Origin: Bacteroidales bacterium
Lineage (GTDB): Bacteria > Bacteroidota > Bacteroidia > Bacteroidales > UBA932
Direction of reading: 5' to 3'
Assembly: GCA_024402115.1 (NCBI GenBank)
Contig: JAKSJQ010000007.1
Span: 15,740-79,739, forward strand
DNA length: 64,000 nucleotides
Under the pieces are notes generated by a model, which searched no databases, had not been told where the DNA came from, and worked only from the letters and a program-made list of their open reading frames with translations. Both the position numbers and the translations under genes were made by a program. Position 1 is the first letter of the stretch. Each line of letters opens with the position of its first letter. Below are positions 61,854-64,000 of this stretch, one piece after another.

Positions 61854-63065
61854 ATGGAGAGAGAACTTTCACTCAACGAAATATACAAGGCGTCACACGT
61901 CTTGAAGAGCATAATCCGTCCGACACATCTTGTTGCAGCACCTTCCGTAAGACATGATTGTGAGGTCTACATCAAGCCTGAGAACCTGCAGGTTACCGGA
62001 TCTTTCAAGGTCAGGGGAGCAAGCTATATGATTTCTCAGCTCTCAGATGAAGAGAAGTCACATGGCGTCATCGCCAGCTCTGCGGGCAACCATGCTCAGG
62101 GCGTGGCTCTCGCTGCTGCTGCGAATCATATCAAGTCCATCATCTGCCTCCCGGCCGGAGCTCCTATCTCTAAGGTTGAGGCTACCCGCAGCTACGGTGC
62201 CGAGATCTGTCTCGTTCCTGGCGTATATGACGATGCATACAAGAAGGCTCTTTCTCTCAGGGACGAGAAGAACATGACCTTCGTGCATCCATTCGACCAT
62301 CCGCTCGTGATCGCGGGACAGGGTACCATCGGACTCGAGATTCTCGATGAGTGTCCGGATCTCGATGCCATCATCGTCCCTGTCGGCGGTGGCGGACTCA
62401 TCAGCGGCGTGGCGTATGCGGCAAAGCAGCTCAATCCGGACATCAAGATATATGGCGTGCAGTCAGCCGGAGCACCGAGCATGGTGAAGAGTATCGCAGA
62501 AGGCAGCATTCAGCACCTTCCTTCAGTCTCAACCATTGCTGACGGTATTGCGGTGAAGACTCCTGGCAAGCTTACCTACGAACTTTGCAGCAAGTATGTT
62601 GACGAGATCGTGACCGTGACCGATGACGAGGTCTGCGCGGCTATCCTCCTTCTTCTCGAGAAGCACAAGCTCATCGCTGAGGGTGCAGGTGCGGTTTCGG
62701 TGGCTGCGGCCATGTTCAAGGATCTTCCTCTCAAGGGCAAGAAGGTCGCATGCGTGGTCAGCGGCGGAAATGTCGACGTCACCTATCTCAACCGCTTCAT
62801 CAACCGCGGTCTCCAGAAGAACGGACGTCAGTGTACGCTTTCCGTAGAGCTTCCGGACAGCCCTGGTCAGCTTGTCGCTGTCAGCCAGCTCATCGCGGAC
62901 TGTGGTGCCAATGTGGTCGGTGTTCTCCACGAGAGGACCAATACCAATATCGATGTCAAGGCCTGCGTGCTCAAGATTTCGATGGAGACGAGGAATCATG
63001 CCCATATCCAGGAGCTCATCGAGACTCTTCAGGAGCGCGGCTACAAGATCCTTCAGATCGAATAA
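61854..63065 (+). CDS. ilvA: Threonine ammonia-lyase (threonine dehydratase)
   Basis: This 403-residue PLP enzyme deaminates L-threonine to 2-oxobutanoate, the entry to isoleucine synthesis or threonine breakdown. It shows the PLP Lys52 in TGSFKVRGASYM, the SSAGNHAQGVALAA substrate loop, the Gly-rich phosphate cradle VPVGGGGLISGVAYAAK and the late VSGGNVDVTYLNRF. A single C-terminal ACT-like domain (VELPDSPGQLVAVSQLIADC) replaces the longer double regulatory domain of E. coli IlvA, which fits the shorter form common in Bacteroidota. No other ilv genes are adjacent. A terminator follows. Confidence 0.94.
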   Translation: MERELSLNEIYKASHVLKSIIRPTHLVAAPSVRHDCEVYIKPENLQVTGSFKVRGASYMISQLSDEEKSHGVIASSAGNHAQGVALAAAANHIKSIICLPAGAPISKVEATRSYGAEICLVPGVYDDAYKKALSLRDEKNMTFVHPFDHPLVIAGQGTIGLEILDECPDLDAIIVPVGGGGLISGVAYAAKQLNPDIKIYGVQSAGAPSMVKSIAEGSIQHLPSVSTIADGIAVKTPGKLTYELCSKYVDEIVTVTDDEVCAAILLLLEKHKLIAEGAGAVSVAAAMFKDLPLKGKKVACVVSGGNVDVTYLNRFINRGLQKNGRQCTLSVELPDSPGQLVAVSQLIADCGANVVGVLHERTNTNIDVKACVLKISMETRNHAHIQELIETLQERGYKILQIE

Positions 63066-63087
63066 TCGTTGACTAACTATATTTTTT

Positions 63088-63121
63088 AGCCTGGCTGTCT
63101 TTTCGACGGTCAGGCTTTTTC
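63088..63121 (+). terminator. Terminator after ilvA
   Basis: AGCCTGGCTGTC / GACGGTCAGGCT with a short loop, then TTTTT, 23 bases after the ilvA stop. Confidence 0.85.
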
Positions 63122-63127
63122 GTCGGC

Positions 63128-63212
63128 GCGGGAGCGGCAAAATGCAGATCGGCTGCGCTCCGCTTCGCCGACCCTAGTCCGGGCAAATGCATTTTGCCCG
63201 CTTTCCGCGCCG
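63128..63212. repeat. 85-base palindromic element, copy 1
   Basis: This is an imperfect palindrome whose arms include GGCAAAATGCA (63136-63146) and TGCATTTTGCC (63188-63198), with outer GCGGGAGC/GCTTTCCGC pairing and an inner TCGGC/GCCGA stem. Copy 2 lies 138 bases on and differs at only three bases, two of which form one base pair. Confidence 0.85.
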
Positions 63213-63265
63213 TCCCAGCAGGATGCAGAAACGTCTATTTTACTGTGGGCTGTGGTCTTGTCGTC

Positions 63266-63350
63266 GCGGGAGCGGCAGAATGCAGATCGGCTTCGCTCCG
63301 CTTCGCCGACCCTAGTCCGGGCAAATGCATTCTGCCCGCTTTCCGCGCCG
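63266..63350. repeat. 85-base palindromic element, copy 2
   Basis: It is nearly identical to copy 1. Its arms read GGCAGAATGCA (63274-63284) and TGCATTCTGCC (63326-63336), so the A-T pair of copy 1 (63140/63194) is a G-C pair here (63278/63332). The third difference is in the loop. Confidence 0.85.
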
Positions 63351-63359
63351 CCTGAGTGG

Positions 63360-63397
63360 CACGAACGCCAAAAATCGACCTATTCTTGGATGTCGTG
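63360..63397. repeat. 38-base hairpin element, copy A
   Basis: CACGA at the left end and TCGTG at the right end enclose a weaker stem (CCAA/TTGG). It has the same ends and length as copy B, 72 bases downstream. Confidence 0.75.
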
Positions 63398-63431
63398 GCA
63401 GCGAAAGAGCGCAAATCATCGAAAACGATGT

Positions 63432-63469
63432 CACGAACGACAAAAATCACGAGATTTTTGGACGTCGTG
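63432..63469. repeat. 38-base hairpin element, copy B
   Basis: CACGAACG / CGTCGTG outer arms and a perfect CAAAAATC / GATTTTTG inner stem (63441-63448 and 63453-63460) around an ACGA loop. Confidence 0.78.
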
Positions 63470-63514
63470 CCATATGTGTGCTTCGCAACAGGTTAGGCTA
63501 TTAACCTGAAAATC

Positions 63515-63570
63515 GGAGCGCACACAAATGTGACCTAAAAGTGTGTCCAAGGCTGATTGATGTGCGCTCC
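63515..63570. repeat. GGAGCGCAC inverted repeat, pair 1
   Basis: GGAGCGCACA (63515-63524) and TGTGCGCTCC (63561-63570) are perfect 10-base inverted arms around a 36-base interior. Confidence 0.78.
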
Positions 63571-63586
63571 AAGCCAAAATCGTCGC

Positions 63587-63635
63587 GGAGCGCACGGTAA
63601 TCGATGATATGTGCTGATGGATTGGCGTGCGCTCC
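63587..63635. repeat. GGAGCGCAC inverted repeat, pair 2
   Basis: GGAGCGCAC (63587-63595) and GTGCGCTCC (63627-63635) repeat the arms of pair 1. The interior before the right arm (GCTGATGGAT against GCTGATTGAT) is also similar. Confidence 0.78.
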
Positions 63636-63653
63636 GAATTTCGGGTCTGCGCA

Positions 63654-63959
63654 TTAGATCCACTTGATGTGAGAGGTGTCGAGCATCTTTCCAGCACCGG
63701 ACGGACTTGATGCATAGATGAACGCATAGTCACGGAGAGCCCTGTCGGCCATCTTCCAATGGGAGAAGTCCGCTGGTCCGAAGTCGCCAGACGATCCGTA
63801 CAATGTGATCGTGCGCGTCTCGTCATTCCGGGACCACCAACCACCGCCCCAGATCTTCTCATATCCTATCCTGAGGTCCTTGTGGTTGATGACCATCCCC
63901 ATCCTGAGGTATCCTTCGCCGGTCCTCACGTCACCTGCTATTATGAATTTCGGGTACAT
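63654..63959 (-). CDS. Hypothetical protein, 101 residues
   Basis: This 101-residue soluble protein begins MYPKFIIAGDVRTGEGYLRM and contains a glycine/tryptophan-rich turn (IWGGGWWSRNDETRTITLYG) and a C-terminal helix (KMADRALRDYAFIYASSPSG). There is no signal peptide or membrane segment. I do not recognise a family; the Gly-Trp-Trp turn and alternating strands suggest a small beta-rich fold. Its upstream region runs to the window edge at 64000, and its stop is 19 bases beyond the palindrome cluster. Confidence 0.65.
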   Translation of the reverse strand: MYPKFIIAGDVRTGEGYLRMGMVINHKDLRIGYEKIWGGGWWSRNDETRTITLYGSSGDFGPADFSHWKMADRALRDYAFIYASSPSGAGKMLDTSHIKWI

Positions 63960-64000
63960 ATTTCCACTTTTACTTACTTTCGGGGCTTGACGCCGCGGAC

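Noticed and set aside
63122..63640. A CRISPR array.
   Set aside because: Repeats are of three different kinds, each present only twice, with unequal spacers and no cas genes; they are palindromes in tandem, not a repeat-spacer array.
63235..63862. Short frames on both strands through the palindrome cluster.
   Set aside because: They follow the repeats, begin or end inside palindromes and change frame between repeat copies; the only plausible gene here is the minus-strand one at 63654-63959.

Overview
The window is chromosomal DNA from a member of the Bacteroidota, most likely order Bacteroidales. The support is: many promoters of the Bacteroidetes -33/-7 type (TTG, about 19-20 bp, TAnnTTTG), a short 285-residue primary sigma factor, many secreted lipoproteins with a Cys near residue 20, BACON and DUF4988-type surface domains, a TonB plug domain, several xylan-type glycoside hydrolases, and Bacteroidota families such as DUF6249 and DUF2807. 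Base composition is moderately GC-rich in the genes and AT-rich between them. I cannot name the genus. There is one tRNA (Cys), no rRNA, no CRISPR array and no recognisable insertion sequence or phage.

Layout. 1-4 kb: hexuronate genes (uxuA, cut by the left edge, and an SDR reductase) run into an RNase D-like exonuclease and an rRNA methyltransferase, then tRNA-Cys. 4-12 kb: a DUF1593 lipoprotein, glycerol kinase, two secreted esterases, and lysA-purU-exonuclease. 12-16 kb: a DUF6249/ECF sigma/membrane-protein operon, a 50-residue protein, an outer-membrane-like protein and yccF. 16-21 kb: the queuosine pair (transporter and queC), a UvrD helicase, the primary sigma factor and a DUF2807 protein. 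21-31 kb: a TPR histidine kinase with a formate/nitrite-type channel and a CotH protein, facing a GH3 xylosidase-like operon. 31-42 kb: a membrane-bound AraC-type regulator, a topoisomerase III fused in frame to a cyclophilin, an aldo/keto reductase, a lone receiver protein, and two more histidine kinases. 42-47 kb: an alcohol dehydrogenase/Gfo-Idh/GH3/MgtC operon. 47-56 kb: a compact six-gene operon of surface lipoproteins, a subtilisin-like protease and a small site-2-protease-like membrane protein. 56-63 kb: a double GH43-CBM6 enzyme, a cation:proton antiporter, a nucleoside deaminase and ilvA. 63.1-63.65 kb: a non-coding cluster of duplicated palindromes.

How the genes work together. The carbohydrate genes (GH3, GH43-CBM6 pair, CE1-like and acetylesterase-like enzymes, uxuA) suggest growth on xylan-type plant polysaccharide. 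A regulatory circuit can be read from the DNA: the ECF sigma operon and two other genes (yccF and the DUF2807 gene) carry matching promoters (TG[T/A]AAC, 16-17 bp, CGTCTAA), so they probably form one envelope-stress-like regulon. Three related histidine kinases and one HTH regulator share the same sensor plan or the same kinase core. The main candidates for something undescribed are the 47-56 kb protease/lipoprotein operon, the topoisomerase-cyclophilin fusion, and the palindrome cluster, in which one element pair shows a compensatory base change.
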